Counted from the stretch's first letter, positions 25,965-35,438 are shown. The stretch: DNA of 64,000 bases from JANSWY01 sp965243755 (GCA_965243755.1 CBDEVW010000003.1:682001-746000); one strand, 5' to 3'. Made by a program: numbers and translations. The notes: generated from the letters alone by a model not told the origin.

Positions 25965-27812
25965 ATGGATAAAAATCAAATATTTGGGTTGGTACTCATG
26001 TTGGTCCTGTTGACTGTTTATTTTCAGTTTTTTGGAGACCAGACGCCTCCTTCGCAACTTGCAGAAGGACAAGATACCACATTGGTGGAAAATAATACCG
26101 CCATCAATCCGATAGCAACGCCGGCAGCAGAAGCCAGCGAGGTACCGGATTCCGTAAAATCAGCAGAAGCCTATTTGCAATATGGTGTATTTGCTCCATT
26201 GACTATGGAACAGCCTGTCAAAGAAATCATAGTAAGCAATGATGTCCTGAAAGTGGTATTCTCTTCAAAAGGGGGCAAAGTAAAATCCGTAGAACTCAAA
26301 GAATTTAAAACCTGGGATCAGAAACCTTTGATTCTTCTTGATGAGGAAAGCAATAATATTGACATAGCTTTTAGACATTCCGGAAGAAGGATATCCCTGA
26401 ATGATCTCAATTTTAATACGACTACCCCTTCTACTACTGTAAACAAAGGTGATTCTATCGTTATAACCTTTACTGCCGCATTGGATAATGACCGTAAAAT
26501 TGAACAGGTCTACACCATTAAGGACGGGTATGAAGTTGGCTATGATGTAAGAGCCATCGGCATGGGCAACCTGATCGACGTACAGGATGTTGAGTTCTTC
26601 TGGGTAGACAACCTGAAGAAGCTTGAACAAGATCTTCCCCAGGAAAGAAACAGAACCAACCTGGTTTATTCCCAAAACGGAGACGTTGATGATCTTACCT
26701 CCAGAAGTAATGCCCTTGAGGAAGAAACACTTGGCACCAATGTAGATTGGGTCTCATTTAGCCAGAAGTTCTTTACTGCCGGTATTATTACGGAAACACC
26801 CTTTAGCAGTGGTTATGTAAGCATGGTTGGTGATGACAATGACACTACCGTGGTGAAAACAATGACCGCCAACATGAAAATCCCGGTGACCAGCTTTATG
26901 GGTGATGGGTTTCAGGGGAAATATTTTTTCGGTCCTAATAATTTCAAGATCCTAAAAGATGTAGCTCCTGGTTTTACAGAAAATGTGGACCTTGGCTGGA
27001 GTATCCTTAAAGTAATTAACAGGTTCCTGATCATTAACATATTCCAATTCCTGGAAAGGTTTATCTCCAACTATGGATTGATCATTTTCATCATGGTGAT
27101 CCTGATCAAATTGATGTTATCTCCATTGACCTACAAATCGCACATGTCAATGGCGAAAATGAGGGTATTAAAGCCGGAGCTGGACGAAATTAAAGAAGCC
27201 AATGATGGCGACATGCAGAAAACGCAGGCCGCACAGATGGAACTGTATAAGAAAGCAGGAATTAACCCACTCAGTGGATGTATTCCTATGCTATTACAGA
27301 TGCCTGTATTATTTGCCATGTTCTATTTTTTCCCTAATTCTATAGAGCTAAGACAGGAGGGTTTCTTGTGGGCACACGATTTATCCACCTATGACGCCAT
27401 TTTCTCATGGTCTGCTGAAATTCCCCTGTTAAGTACGTTTTACGGTAACCACGTCAGTTTATTTACTTTACTGATGACTGCCTCTACAATCCTATATACC
27501 TGGTCAAACAGTCAGGTGTCTTCAGTGACAGGTCCTATGAAGACTATGCAATACGTGATGCCGATCATGTTCTTATTCTTCCTGAACAGCTATTCCTCTG
27601 GACTTACGTTCTACTACTTTGTATCCAACATCGTCTCTTTCGGACAAATAGCCTTGTTTAGAAAGTTTGTAGATGAGGACAAAATCAAAGCCATCATGGA
27701 AGAGAATAAGAAGAAAAACGCAAATAAGAAGAAATCAAAATTTCAGCAAAGACTGGAAGAAGCCATGAAGGCAAGCGAACAAACCCGTAAACAAAAGACG
27801 AAGAAAAAGTAA
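25965..27812 (+). CDS. yidC: Membrane protein insertase YidC
   Basis: This 615-residue protein has an N-terminal membrane helix (about 6-22), a large periplasmic beta domain (about 60-350) and the conserved Oxa1 core. The core has NYGLIIFIMVILIKLMLSPL, SGCIPMLLQMPVLFAMFYFF and a final helix pair, and ends in a lysine-rich cytoplasmic tail. It inserts and folds inner-membrane proteins, alone or with SecYEG. The 615-aa size fits Bacteroidota YidC, which carry the periplasmic domain. Confidence 0.97.
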   Translation: MDKNQIFGLVLMLVLLTVYFQFFGDQTPPSQLAEGQDTTLVENNTAINPIATPAAEASEVPDSVKSAEAYLQYGVFAPLTMEQPVKEIIVSNDVLKVVFSSKGGKVKSVELKEFKTWDQKPLILLDEESNNIDIAFRHSGRRISLNDLNFNTTTPSTTVNKGDSIVITFTAALDNDRKIEQVYTIKDGYEVGYDVRAIGMGNLIDVQDVEFFWVDNLKKLEQDLPQERNRTNLVYSQNGDVDDLTSRSNALEEETLGTNVDWVSFSQKFFTAGIITETPFSSGYVSMVGDDNDTTVVKTMTANMKIPVTSFMGDGFQGKYFFGPNNFKILKDVAPGFTENVDLGWSILKVINRFLIINIFQFLERFISNYGLIIFIMVILIKLMLSPLTYKSHMSMAKMRVLKPELDEIKEANDGDMQKTQAAQMELYKKAGINPLSGCIPMLLQMPVLFAMFYFFPNSIELRQEGFLWAHDLSTYDAIFSWSAEIPLLSTFYGNHVSLFTLLMTASTILYTWSNSQVSSVTGPMKTMQYVMPIMFLFFLNSYSSGLTFYYFVSNIVSFGQIALFRKFVDEDKIKAIMEENKKKNANKKKSKFQQRLEEAMKASEQTRKQKTKKK

Positions 27813-27817
27813 CTTGA

Positions 27818-27860
27818 AATGTTCATAAAGGAAGTGCTATACCAACCGAGTATGAACATT
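27818..27860 (+). repeat. 10-bp inverted repeat after yidC
   Basis: AATGTTCATA (27818-27827) and TATGAACATT (27851-27860) are perfect reverse complements around a 23-nt loop. There is no T-tract, so it is either a weak terminator or a protein-binding site. Confidence 0.5.
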
Positions 27861-27909
27861 AGGGGTGCAAATGACAATATTTGATTCAAAACGTCCCAAA
27901 ACATTCCAT

Positions 27910-27947
27910 GCCTGCGTGCCGAAGTGGCAGCAATCCGGCACGCAGGC
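27910..27947. repeat. GC-rich 12-bp inverted repeat
   Basis: GCCTGCGTGCCG (27910-27921) and CGGCACGCAGGC (27936-27947) are perfect reverse complements around a 14-nt loop. The GC content is far above the surrounding AT-rich intergenic DNA. It marks the left side of the beta-helix gene and may be a REP-like element or an insertion scar. Confidence 0.6.
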
Positions 27948-28027
27948 ACCAGTGACCATTAAAAATCAAAATCACATACATATGAAAATGTTGTTAATGC
28001 CTGTCGTGAGTTTAGAATCGTGAACCA

Positions 28028-30106
28028 ATGCAAAACAATCTTAAAACAATTTTCTTCATTTGTTTTGCATTTTTCTCATCATTGAAATGCTTGGCGCAAT
28101 TTCAATTATATGTTTCACCTCATGGGACTGGCACAAATTGTTCACAAGACAAGCCATGTTCCATTCTGGATGCCAAACAATTGGTCCGGGATTCTATCAA
28201 AATGGGTTTCGATGGTGATATTGAGGTAATCCTAATGAAGGGTGACTATTGGATTTCTGAGACCTTACTATTCAATGAGCACGATAATTCAGCATCGGGT
28301 TCTGTGGTATGGAGAGCAATGGATGGACATGAAAGAAAGGTTTTTTTCAATGGAGGGAAATTAATCCCCAATAACCAATGGGAACTATTTGATGCTGCCC
28401 GAAATATTTGGAGAACCAAGGTTTCCTCCCACAGTTTTAGACACGTTTGGATACATAATAATTCCGGTAAATCTGCTGAGTGTAGAATTGCAAGGTATCC
28501 AAACAAGGGGGAAAGGTTTCAGGCACTTGGATATCATAAGCCAAATGACTTGAGATATTTGAAGTTTTCCAGGGATTTGAATTACGCATTTGTGAAAACT
28601 GCGAAAGAAGTTTTCGTGCAACATAAATGGCAAAGTCATATACTACCAGTAAAAAAGCTGGACACCTTGGAACAGGCTTATTTGATTATTTATGATTCAC
28701 CTGCAGCTGAGTTATTTTTAAATTTGGAAACTAATGTCCAACGAGATACTCAATCAACTTTTTATTTCCAAAACAGCCTGCAGTTTATTGATTTAGCAAA
28801 TGAATGGTGTATATCAGGTGAATATTTATATTTTAAGCCCGATGGTGATGAGCCGGTAAACATTGTCATACCTGCTCTAAACACCATATTGCATGTAGCC
28901 AATGTTCAAAATCTCACTTTTCAGGGGATTGTATTCCAATATACCAAATGGATCTCTCCTTCTAATAATGGATTCATCTCGACCTGGGGAGGAGGTTTTT
29001 TCAAAACTAAGATTTCTAACAAAGGGACAGTAATTCCATCATCAGTAAACATCATTTCCAGTAAAAATGTAAAGTTTACAAATAATGTTTTCAGAAGGAT
29101 GGGAAAAGGAGCCTTAAATCTGGCCAATGGAAACGAGGGAACTATAATTCACGGAAATTTATTTTACGACATTGCTGCCACCGGAATTTCAGTATTCGAT
29201 AAAATAGAAAACTACCAAAATTTTGAAATTGATAAAAACACACGAATCACAAGTAACTATTTCTTAAGATGTGGAAATACTTATACATCCTCATCTGCCA
29301 TTAATGTAACATACAGTGAAGACATTCTGATCGCTATGAATGAGATAACCCAAATGCCTTATAATGGAATTAGACTTGGTATAGGGTTTTGCAATCCAGA
29401 TAATCCCAATAAAAACAACACCGTAAAGAATAATTATATTCATGAAGTTATGTTGCGTCATACCGATGGCGGAGGTATCTACACCCAGGGAATTCAAGCG
29501 GGATCTCATATCTCCGGTAATTTAATTGAAAACTTGTATCGCAGTAACTATGCAGAAAACTGTAATGAAGCACCAGGTGGAGGTAATGGTGGGATATATC
29601 TTGATGTATTTTCAGGGGGAGCAATAAATGCAAAAGAAGAAAATCAAAAACTTATTATAAAGGACAATTTTATAAATTATGACTCTTCTTATTGTGAAAT
29701 ATGGTCGTGCAAAAAAATGTGCCAGGAGAGAAATATTTTATACCAAAATAATCACCTGCCGTTTGCTATCAAACAACATGGTGCCAGACATTATGATATT
29801 GCATATGAAAACAATTATCACAAGAATTCAAATTCTACTCAACTACAAACTAAATTAGCCAAAAGTTTATGTTACAACTATAATAGAAAATATCTAAAAA
29901 AAAATATCATTGCCAATACCTCGACCGGAACATTAGAAACAGTAGGTGGTATAGCCAGAAATGTCCCTATCCAGTTTGTTTTGCTCACAGAACAGAGAGA
30001 TATTCAACCCACATTCAAAATAAACTCTGTCTCCTGGCAAAAGGAATTTGAGGACTTTCAATCGAATTACCAAACACCTGGCCCAGGTGATATCATTTTA
30101 GAGTAG
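28028..30106 (+). CDS. Secreted right-handed parallel beta-helix protein
   Basis: This 692-residue protein has a signal peptide (FICFAFFSSLKCLAQ). After an N-terminal domain, residues about 285-600 carry repeated short strand/turn units rich in N, G and I (KNVKFTNNVFRRMGKGALNL, GTIIHGNLFYDIA, GNLIENLYRSNY), as in parallel beta-helix (pectate lyase-like) proteins. A polysaccharide lyase or a carbohydrate-binding role is likely, but no catalytic residues could be assigned. It is AT-rich with many AAT/ATA codons and sits between yidC and parA, with a GC-rich palindrome on its left, so it may have been inserted there. Confidence 0.8.
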   Translation: MQNNLKTIFFICFAFFSSLKCLAQFQLYVSPHGTGTNCSQDKPCSILDAKQLVRDSIKMGFDGDIEVILMKGDYWISETLLFNEHDNSASGSVVWRAMDGHERKVFFNGGKLIPNNQWELFDAARNIWRTKVSSHSFRHVWIHNNSGKSAECRIARYPNKGERFQALGYHKPNDLRYLKFSRDLNYAFVKTAKEVFVQHKWQSHILPVKKLDTLEQAYLIIYDSPAAELFLNLETNVQRDTQSTFYFQNSLQFIDLANEWCISGEYLYFKPDGDEPVNIVIPALNTILHVANVQNLTFQGIVFQYTKWISPSNNGFISTWGGGFFKTKISNKGTVIPSSVNIISSKNVKFTNNVFRRMGKGALNLANGNEGTIIHGNLFYDIAATGISVFDKIENYQNFEIDKNTRITSNYFLRCGNTYTSSSAINVTYSEDILIAMNEITQMPYNGIRLGIGFCNPDNPNKNNTVKNNYIHEVMLRHTDGGGIYTQGIQAGSHISGNLIENLYRSNYAENCNEAPGGGNGGIYLDVFSGGAINAKEENQKLIIKDNFINYDSSYCEIWSCKKMCQERNILYQNNHLPFAIKQHGARHYDIAYENNYHKNSNSTQLQTKLAKSLCYNYNRKYLKKNIIANTSTGTLETVGGIARNVPIQFVLLTEQRDIQPTFKINSVSWQKEFEDFQSNYQTPGPGDIILE

Positions 30107-30140
30107 CTTACCCCAACAATATTTCAATGGTAGTTTAAAA

Positions 30141-30176
30141 TGTGAATAAGTTCATTTTCTCCACAACTTATACACA
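30141..30176. other. Two DnaA-box matches facing each other upstream of parA
   Basis: TGTGAATAA (30141-30149, a TTATTCACA box on the minus strand) and TTATACACA (30168-30176, plus strand) both fit TTATNCACA exactly and lie 18 bp apart in an AT-rich intergenic stretch. About two matches to such an 8-fixed-base motif are expected by chance in 64 kb, so two within 36 bp beside parAB is unusual. Confidence 0.45.
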
Positions 30177-30227
30177 TTCAGACTCATCTGGAATCTTCTC
30201 TGTAAATTCTATTTTTAAAAGCATATA

Positions 30228-30261
30228 TTTGTCGTTCTTAAAAAGAAGTGAGTTACTTTTG
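30228..30261 (+). promoter_or_regulatory. Promoter for the parA operon
   Basis: TTTG (30228-30231) and TACTTTTG (30254-30261, TAnnTTTG) are 22 bp apart, slightly longer than the usual 19-21. The expected start is about 7 bp downstream, near 30268, with the ATG at 30286. Confidence 0.5.
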
Positions 30262-30285
30262 AATAACAATATTGGTTAGATCAGT

Positions 30286-31059
30286 ATGGGCAAAATAATT
30301 TCAATTGCGAATCAAAAAGGTGGTGTAGGAAAAACAACATCTTCAATAAATCTTGGTGCTTCATTGGCAGCTTTAGAAATGAAAACTCTGGTTGTTGATG
30401 CTGATCCCCAGGCAAATGCTACTTCCGGGCTCGGTTTGAACCCCAAGGAAGTTGAAAACAGTATTTACGAGTGCATGGTAGACGGTGTACCCGTAGAGGA
30501 CTGTATTGTTCATTCAGAGTTGGAGTACCTGGATATTATTCCTTCCCACATCGACCTGGTAGGTGCCGAAGTGGAGATGGTAAGCATCGAAAACAGGGAA
30601 GAAAAGATGAAGCAGGTACTTGCAAAGGTGGCTGACCAATATGACTACATTATCATCGACTGCTCACCATCACTTGGTTTGATCACAATCAACGCCCTTA
30701 CCGCATCACATTCTGTCATCATTCCTGTACAGTGCGAGTACTTCGCTTTGGAAGGGCTGGGTAAACTATTAAATACCATTAAAATCATTCAGGGGCGCCT
30801 TAACCCTGACCTGGAAATTGAAGGAATCCTACTGACCATGTATGACCTTAGGTTGAACCTTTCCAACCAGGTAGTGGAAGAAATCAACACTCACTTCAAG
30901 TCGATGGTTTTCAAAACCTTGATCCCAAGAAATATCAAGTTGAGTGAATCTCCTAGTTTTGGATTGCCTGCGATTGCACATGATGCAGATAGCAAAGGAG
31001 CAATTAGTTATCTTAACCTTGCCAAAGAAATATTGGAAAGGAACGAGGTAAAAGCTTAG
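30286..31059 (+). CDS. parA: Chromosome-partitioning ATPase ParA
   Basis: This 257-residue ParA/Soj-type ATPase has the deviant Walker A KGGVGKTTS near residues 10-18, VVDADPQANA (Walker A' region), and DYIIIDCSPSLG (Walker B). It drives segregation of newly copied origins together with ParB. parB follows 12 bp later. In many bacteria parAB lies near oriC, and yidC is just upstream here, as in the ancestral origin region. Confidence 0.96.
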   Translation: MGKIISIANQKGGVGKTTSSINLGASLAALEMKTLVVDADPQANATSGLGLNPKEVENSIYECMVDGVPVEDCIVHSELEYLDIIPSHIDLVGAEVEMVSIENREEKMKQVLAKVADQYDYIIIDCSPSLGLITINALTASHSVIIPVQCEYFALEGLGKLLNTIKIIQGRLNPDLEIEGILLTMYDLRLNLSNQVVEEINTHFKSMVFKTLIPRNIKLSESPSFGLPAIAHDADSKGAISYLNLAKEILERNEVKA

Positions 31060-31071
31060 CATTTATAAATT

Positions 31072-31956
31072 ATGGCGAAGAAGAGAAGTGGATTAGGAAG
31101 AGGATTGGGAGCCTTGCTGGATGAGCAGGGAACTACCAAGCCAGAAGCAATAAGTGGTGTAGGTGCCGCTCCCAAAGGAGGCATTAACGAGATTCCAATC
31201 GATCAGATAGAAGTCAATCCGTTTCAACCAAGAACCGACTTCAATCAGGAGGCTTTGGAAGAATTGTCTGAGTCCATTAAGGTACAGGGCATCATTCAAC
31301 CCATAACCGTTAGACAACTAAGCGAAAATAGTTATCAGCTTATTTCCGGTGAAAGAAGATTACAGGCTTCTAAACTGGCACAGCTGGAAAAAATCCCTGC
31401 ATATATCAGGAAAGCCGATGACCAGCAGATGCTGGAAATGGCTTTGATCGAAAATATTCAAAGGGAAAATCTCAATGCCATTGAAATTGCCCTTAGTTAC
31501 CAACGCCTCCTCGCTGAATGCGACCTGAAACAAGAAGAACTTGGTGACCGGGTTGGTAAAAAGCGAACTACCGTCAATAACTACCTTAGACTCCTGAAGC
31601 TTCCCCCCGATATTCAAATTGCTTTGAGAGACGGAAAGCTATCCATGGGGCATGCCAGAGCCATTATCAACATTGACAATGTAGACCTGCAACTGGATAT
31701 TGCTAAACAGATCATCGAAAACGATCTCTCTGTACGGAAAGTGGAGGAACTGGTAAGACAAAAGGTTAAACCTGCTGCACCTTCCAAACCAAAAGCTGAG
31801 CCGTCTTATGAAATTGTAAAATTACAAGACAAGCTATCTTCCCATTTTGGCACCAAAATAAAAATCAATTCTGACGTTAATAACAAAGGTGAAATCAAGA
31901 TACCATTTGTATCTACAGACGACCTCAACAGGATTCTTGAAATTCTAGAGTTATAA
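31072..31956 (+). CDS. parB: Chromosome-partitioning protein ParB
   Basis: This 294-residue protein opens with GLGRGLGALL, the ParA-interacting end typical of ParB. The N-terminal CTPase domain has GERRLQAS (93-100, ParB box II region), and the helix-turn-helix follows (LKQEELGDRVGKKRTTVNNYLRLL, about 155-178), then a dimerisation end. It binds parS sites and spreads with CTP. Its stop shares one base with the DUF5683 start. Confidence 0.96.
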   Translation: MAKKRSGLGRGLGALLDEQGTTKPEAISGVGAAPKGGINEIPIDQIEVNPFQPRTDFNQEALEELSESIKVQGIIQPITVRQLSENSYQLISGERRLQASKLAQLEKIPAYIRKADDQQMLEMALIENIQRENLNAIEIALSYQRLLAECDLKQEELGDRVGKKRTTVNNYLRLLKLPPDIQIALRDGKLSMGHARAIINIDNVDLQLDIAKQIIENDLSVRKVEELVRQKVKPAAPSKPKAEPSYEIVKLQDKLSSHFGTKIKINSDVNNKGEIKIPFVSTDDLNRILEILEL

Positions 31957-32537
31957 TGAAGTCAGTACATTTTTTTTTGATTTTAGGGTTCATTGCAGTT
32001 TCAGCATCGGTCTCTGCTCAGACCAACGCACTGGACACTTTGTACCCGTCAAAGTATGGTGATGATATAGAATTGTTTGAAGAAAAATCAACCTTAGATC
32101 CGGATAAAGCCGCACTTTTGTCTGCAATCCTTCCTGGTCTGGGACAAGTCTACAACAAGCAATACTGGAAACTACCAATTATCGTTGGTGCTGGATTCAC
32201 AATCGGTTTTTACATCAATTATAACCACAGCTATTACCAAAGTCTTAGAAACTCACTCATTGCAGAGACCGACGAAAACCCCAGGACAATTAACCGGTTC
32301 GAAAACCTTTCCCGAGGAACCCTCGAATCTCGGACTGAGCGGTTTAGGCGCGACAGGGATTTCCTGATAATTGTGGCTGCCGCCGCTTATCTGCTTAATA
32401 TTGCTGATGCTCATATCTCGGCACATTTAGAAGAATTTGCAATTAACGATGAACTTAAACTAAGTTTACGCCCTTCTATGCAACAGATGCCCGTTGGATC
32501 AAATAATGTAGGACTATCATTGTCCCTTAAATTTTAA
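31956..32537 (+). CDS. DUF5683 membrane protein
   Basis: This 193-residue protein has a signal peptide (LILGFIAVSASVSAQ). The segment AALLSAILPGLGQVYNKQYWKLPI is the signature of DUF5683, followed by a membrane helix (about 71-90) and IIVAAAAYLLNIADAHISAHL. It lies between parB and dapB in an order recurrent in Bacteroidota. Its function is not established. It overlaps the end of parB by one base. Confidence 0.88.
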   Translation: MKSVHFFLILGFIAVSASVSAQTNALDTLYPSKYGDDIELFEEKSTLDPDKAALLSAILPGLGQVYNKQYWKLPIIVGAGFTIGFYINYNHSYYQSLRNSLIAETDENPRTINRFENLSRGTLESRTERFRRDRDFLIIVAAAAYLLNIADAHISAHLEEFAINDELKLSLRPSMQQMPVGSNNVGLSLSLKF

Positions 32538-32546
32538 AAAACTTTT

Positions 32547-33275
32547 ATGAAAATTCTTTTGATTGGATATGGCAAAATGGGTAAGGCCATAGAGCGGTTA
32601 GCGACTGAAAGAGGTCATGAGATTGTTGGCAAAATAGACGTTGAAAACATTAATCAACTTGCTGATGTAGATGCAAATGAAATTGATGTTGCCATTGAGT
32701 TTACCCGACCTGAATCTGCCTTTAACAACCTTAAAATATGCATGGAAAAAGGGATTAAAGTGATCTCTGGAACTACAGGGTGGCTGGATCAATTGGAGGA
32801 ACTGGTTACTCTATGCAAAGAACAGAACGGAACTTTTCTCTATGCATCCAATTACAGCTTAGGCGTGAACCTGTTTTTTGAACTCAATAAAAGGTTGGCC
32901 AGATTGATGAATCCTCACAAACAATATCAACCTGTTATGGAGGAGATACACCATACCCATAAACTGGACTCCCCTAGTGGAACCGCCATAACGCTTGCCG
33001 AAGGGATAATTGAAAATTTTGATCAAAAATCGCGATGGGTAAATCAACCCAAATCGAGTGAGGAAGAATTAGAGATCATTAGCTATCGCGAAGGTGAGGT
33101 GCCTGGTACGCACACCGTGATTTATAAGTCTGAGATGGATGACATTGAGATCAAACATACTGCTCATACCAGGGATAGTTTTGCATTGGGAGCTGTAATT
33201 GTCGCTGAGTGGGTGAAAGATCATCAGGGTATATTGACTATGCAGGACTTTCTACAACTAGATAAAATCAAATAA
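32547..33275 (+). CDS. dapB: 4-hydroxy-tetrahydrodipicolinate reductase
   Basis: This 242-residue enzyme catalyses the NAD(P)H reduction step in lysine and diaminopimelate synthesis. The Rossmann motif GYGKMG lies at 7-12, and the active-site helix is HHTHKLDSPSGTA, with the conserved H-H-x-x-K and S-G-T-A. The strand GTHTVIY near the end is also typical. It is in the parAB-DUF5683-dapB-lepB operon. Confidence 0.96.
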   Translation: MKILLIGYGKMGKAIERLATERGHEIVGKIDVENINQLADVDANEIDVAIEFTRPESAFNNLKICMEKGIKVISGTTGWLDQLEELVTLCKEQNGTFLYASNYSLGVNLFFELNKRLARLMNPHKQYQPVMEEIHHTHKLDSPSGTAITLAEGIIENFDQKSRWVNQPKSSEEELEIISYREGEVPGTHTVIYKSEMDDIEIKHTAHTRDSFALGAVIVAEWVKDHQGILTMQDFLQLDKIK

Positions 33276-33304
33276 AATCTTAAATTGCGCAAAAATCATA
33301 AGTA

Positions 33305-34765
33305 ATGGACGAGACTTATTTTCTGTACGTTTTCATAATCATACTGCCGTTCTATATTGCTCAGTCGGTGGGATTATATATGCTTTTCAAAAAGACTGAG
33401 ATTCCTGCCTGGCATGCTTTTATTCCTTTGTTGAGAATGTTTGCAATGGTAAAACTTACAGGCCGTCCCTTATGGTGGTTTGCCTTATTATTTATTCCTG
33501 TAATTGGCATTATCATAGCCGTTGGTATATATGTAGACTTTTTAAGATGCTTCGGTAAATCAAAACTTTCGGACTATACACTTGGACTTGTATTTTCATT
33601 TGCCTTTTTGCCCTACATAGGTTCACAGAAAGATGTCAAATATATTGGCACGCTGGACGAACTTCCGGAATTGAAAAAGAGCAGCGGGCGAGAATGGACA
33701 GAGGCCATTGCCTTTGCTGTATTTGCTGCAACCTTAATTCGTTGGGCATTTATGGAAGCTTTTACCATCCCTACACCATCCATGGAAGGATCATTGCTGG
33801 TAGGTGACTTCCTCTTTGTGAGTAAGATCAACTACGGCCCAAGGACGCCAAAAACACCATTACAAGTACCTTTGACGCATCAAAAAGTCTGGGGAACCGA
33901 ACTGAATTCATACAGCACTGCTATTCAGCTTCCCCAATATAGATTCCCTGGCTTTGGGTTTGTTGAAAGAAATGATGTGGTGGTTTTTAATTATCCGGTT
34001 AATGACCGCTATAATGTCAGATCTGATGGTGATTATCACCCCCTCGACCTTAAAACGCACTACATCAAGCGATGTGTGGCTGTTCCCGGTGACACCTTAG
34101 AAATCCGTGACACCCAACTATATATTAATGGGCAGAAAGGAGAAAATCCCGAACTGATGCAATTCAGATATCTCCTGGTTGCGACCCAGACGATTAGAGA
34201 GAGGAACTTCAAGAAATTAAATATCTCTGAATACGGGGTAATTGGTTCTGGCGATGGCCTGGTGCAGTATTCCATAATGGCCACTCCGGAGGCAGCTGCA
34301 GAATTGAAGGCCTACGATTTCGTCAAAGTGATTGAAATGGCTAAGAGAGCTCCTGGAGAAAGAGAAGGAAGACCACTATTTCCTGTTCATGATGAAAACA
34401 ATTGGAATGCCGATCATTACGGTCCGTTGATGGTACCAGGAAGAGGCATAACCATTCCAATCAACGAAGAAACAATCAAGACCTATCAATCAACCATAGA
34501 GGATTACGAGGGATTGGAGAATGTTAAGTTTGAAAATTCCAAAATGTTTATTGATGGTAAAGAAGTAAAAGAATACACCTTTCACCAGGACTACTTCTTT
34601 ATGATGGGAGACAACCGGCACAATTCTGAAGATTCCAGATATTGGGGATTCGTCCCTGAAGAATATGTAGTTGGTGAAGCTGCCTTCATCTGGTTATCAA
34701 TAGATCAAAATGAGAGTTTCCTCAACAAAATCAGGTGGGGAAGAATCTTCAATGGGATTGATTAA
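33305..34765 (+). CDS. lepB: Signal peptidase I with an extra N-terminal membrane domain
   Basis: This 486-residue signal peptidase removes N-terminal signal peptides in the inner membrane. Catalytic Ser159 lies in IPTPSMEGSL, the general base Lys255 in YIKRCVAVPGD, and the box GDNRHNSEDSRYWGF near the end is conserved. The first ~115 residues form a separate multi-helix domain (WHAFIPLLRMFAMVKLTG, LLFIPVIGIIIAV, YTLGLVFSFAFLPYIG) of the DUF5684 type. The usual enzyme has only one or two helices there, so it is a domain fusion. Confidence 0.95.
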   Translation: MDETYFLYVFIIILPFYIAQSVGLYMLFKKTEIPAWHAFIPLLRMFAMVKLTGRPLWWFALLFIPVIGIIIAVGIYVDFLRCFGKSKLSDYTLGLVFSFAFLPYIGSQKDVKYIGTLDELPELKKSSGREWTEAIAFAVFAATLIRWAFMEAFTIPTPSMEGSLLVGDFLFVSKINYGPRTPKTPLQVPLTHQKVWGTELNSYSTAIQLPQYRFPGFGFVERNDVVVFNYPVNDRYNVRSDGDYHPLDLKTHYIKRCVAVPGDTLEIRDTQLYINGQKGENPELMQFRYLLVATQTIRERNFKKLNISEYGVIGSGDGLVQYSIMATPEAAAELKAYDFVKVIEMAKRAPGEREGRPLFPVHDENNWNADHYGPLMVPGRGITIPINEETIKTYQSTIEDYEGLENVKFENSKMFIDGKEVKEYTFHQDYFFMMGDNRHNSEDSRYWGFVPEEYVVGEAAFIWLSIDQNESFLNKIRWGRIFNGID

Positions 34766-34775
34766 AGCATGAAAA

Positions 34776-35438
34776 CTACCACTGAATGACCTTTAGTCCA
34801 TGACGGCCAAGGTATTCATTGGTCTTACTGAAATGCCTGTTACCAAAAAATCCGCGGTGTGCAGCAAATGGTGACGGATGGGCGGACTCCAGTACCAGGT
34901 GTTTACTTCGATCAATCACTACTCCTTTTTTCTGGGCATATGCTCCCCAAAGCAAAAAGACTACATGCTCTTTTTGTTCACTAACCTTTTGGATCACGGC
35001 ATCTGTAAATTGTTCCCAGCCCTTTCCCTGGTGAGAACCCGGAGTAGACGCCCGTACTGTAAGGGTAGCATTAAGCAGAAGCACACCCTGATCAGCCCAG
35101 CGCTCGAGGCTTCCATGTGGTGGCAGGTCGGTACCGAGATCGCCCTTGATTTCTTTGAAAATATTCACCAGTGAAGGTGGCATTTTCACATCTTCATTGA
35201 CAGAAAAGCATAAACCATTGGCCTGTCCAGGTCCGTGATATGGATCCTGTCCAATGATCACAACTTTCACCTGATCGAATGGACAGTGATCAAAAGCATT
35301 GAATATTTGCTTACCTGGTGGATATACTTTGTGCTTTTGATACTCAGACTTTACAAACTCCACTAGCGAAACAAAATAGTCTTTTTGAAATTCCTCCTCC
35401 AATACCTGGCGCCAGGAGTCTTCAATCTTCACATCCAT
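34776..35438 (-). CDS. ung: Uracil-DNA glycosylase, family 1
   Basis: This enzyme cuts uracil from DNA in base-excision repair. I choose ATG 35438 (220 residues; a TTG seven codons upstream is possible). The catalytic water-activating Asp65 is in GQDPYHG, and His187 is in the loop AHPSPFAA that closes on the base. The block LLNATLTVR also fits. The length is that of UNG. It converges with lepB, ending 10 bp from its stop. Confidence 0.96.
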   Translation of the reverse strand: MDVKIEDSWRQVLEEEFQKDYFVSLVEFVKSEYQKHKVYPPGKQIFNAFDHCPFDQVKVVIIGQDPYHGPGQANGLCFSVNEDVKMPPSLVNIFKEIKGDLGTDLPPHGSLERWADQGVLLLNATLTVRASTPGSHQGKGWEQFTDAVIQKVSEQKEHVVFLLWGAYAQKKGVVIDRSKHLVLESAHPSPFAAHRGFFGNRHFSKTNEYLGRHGLKVIQW

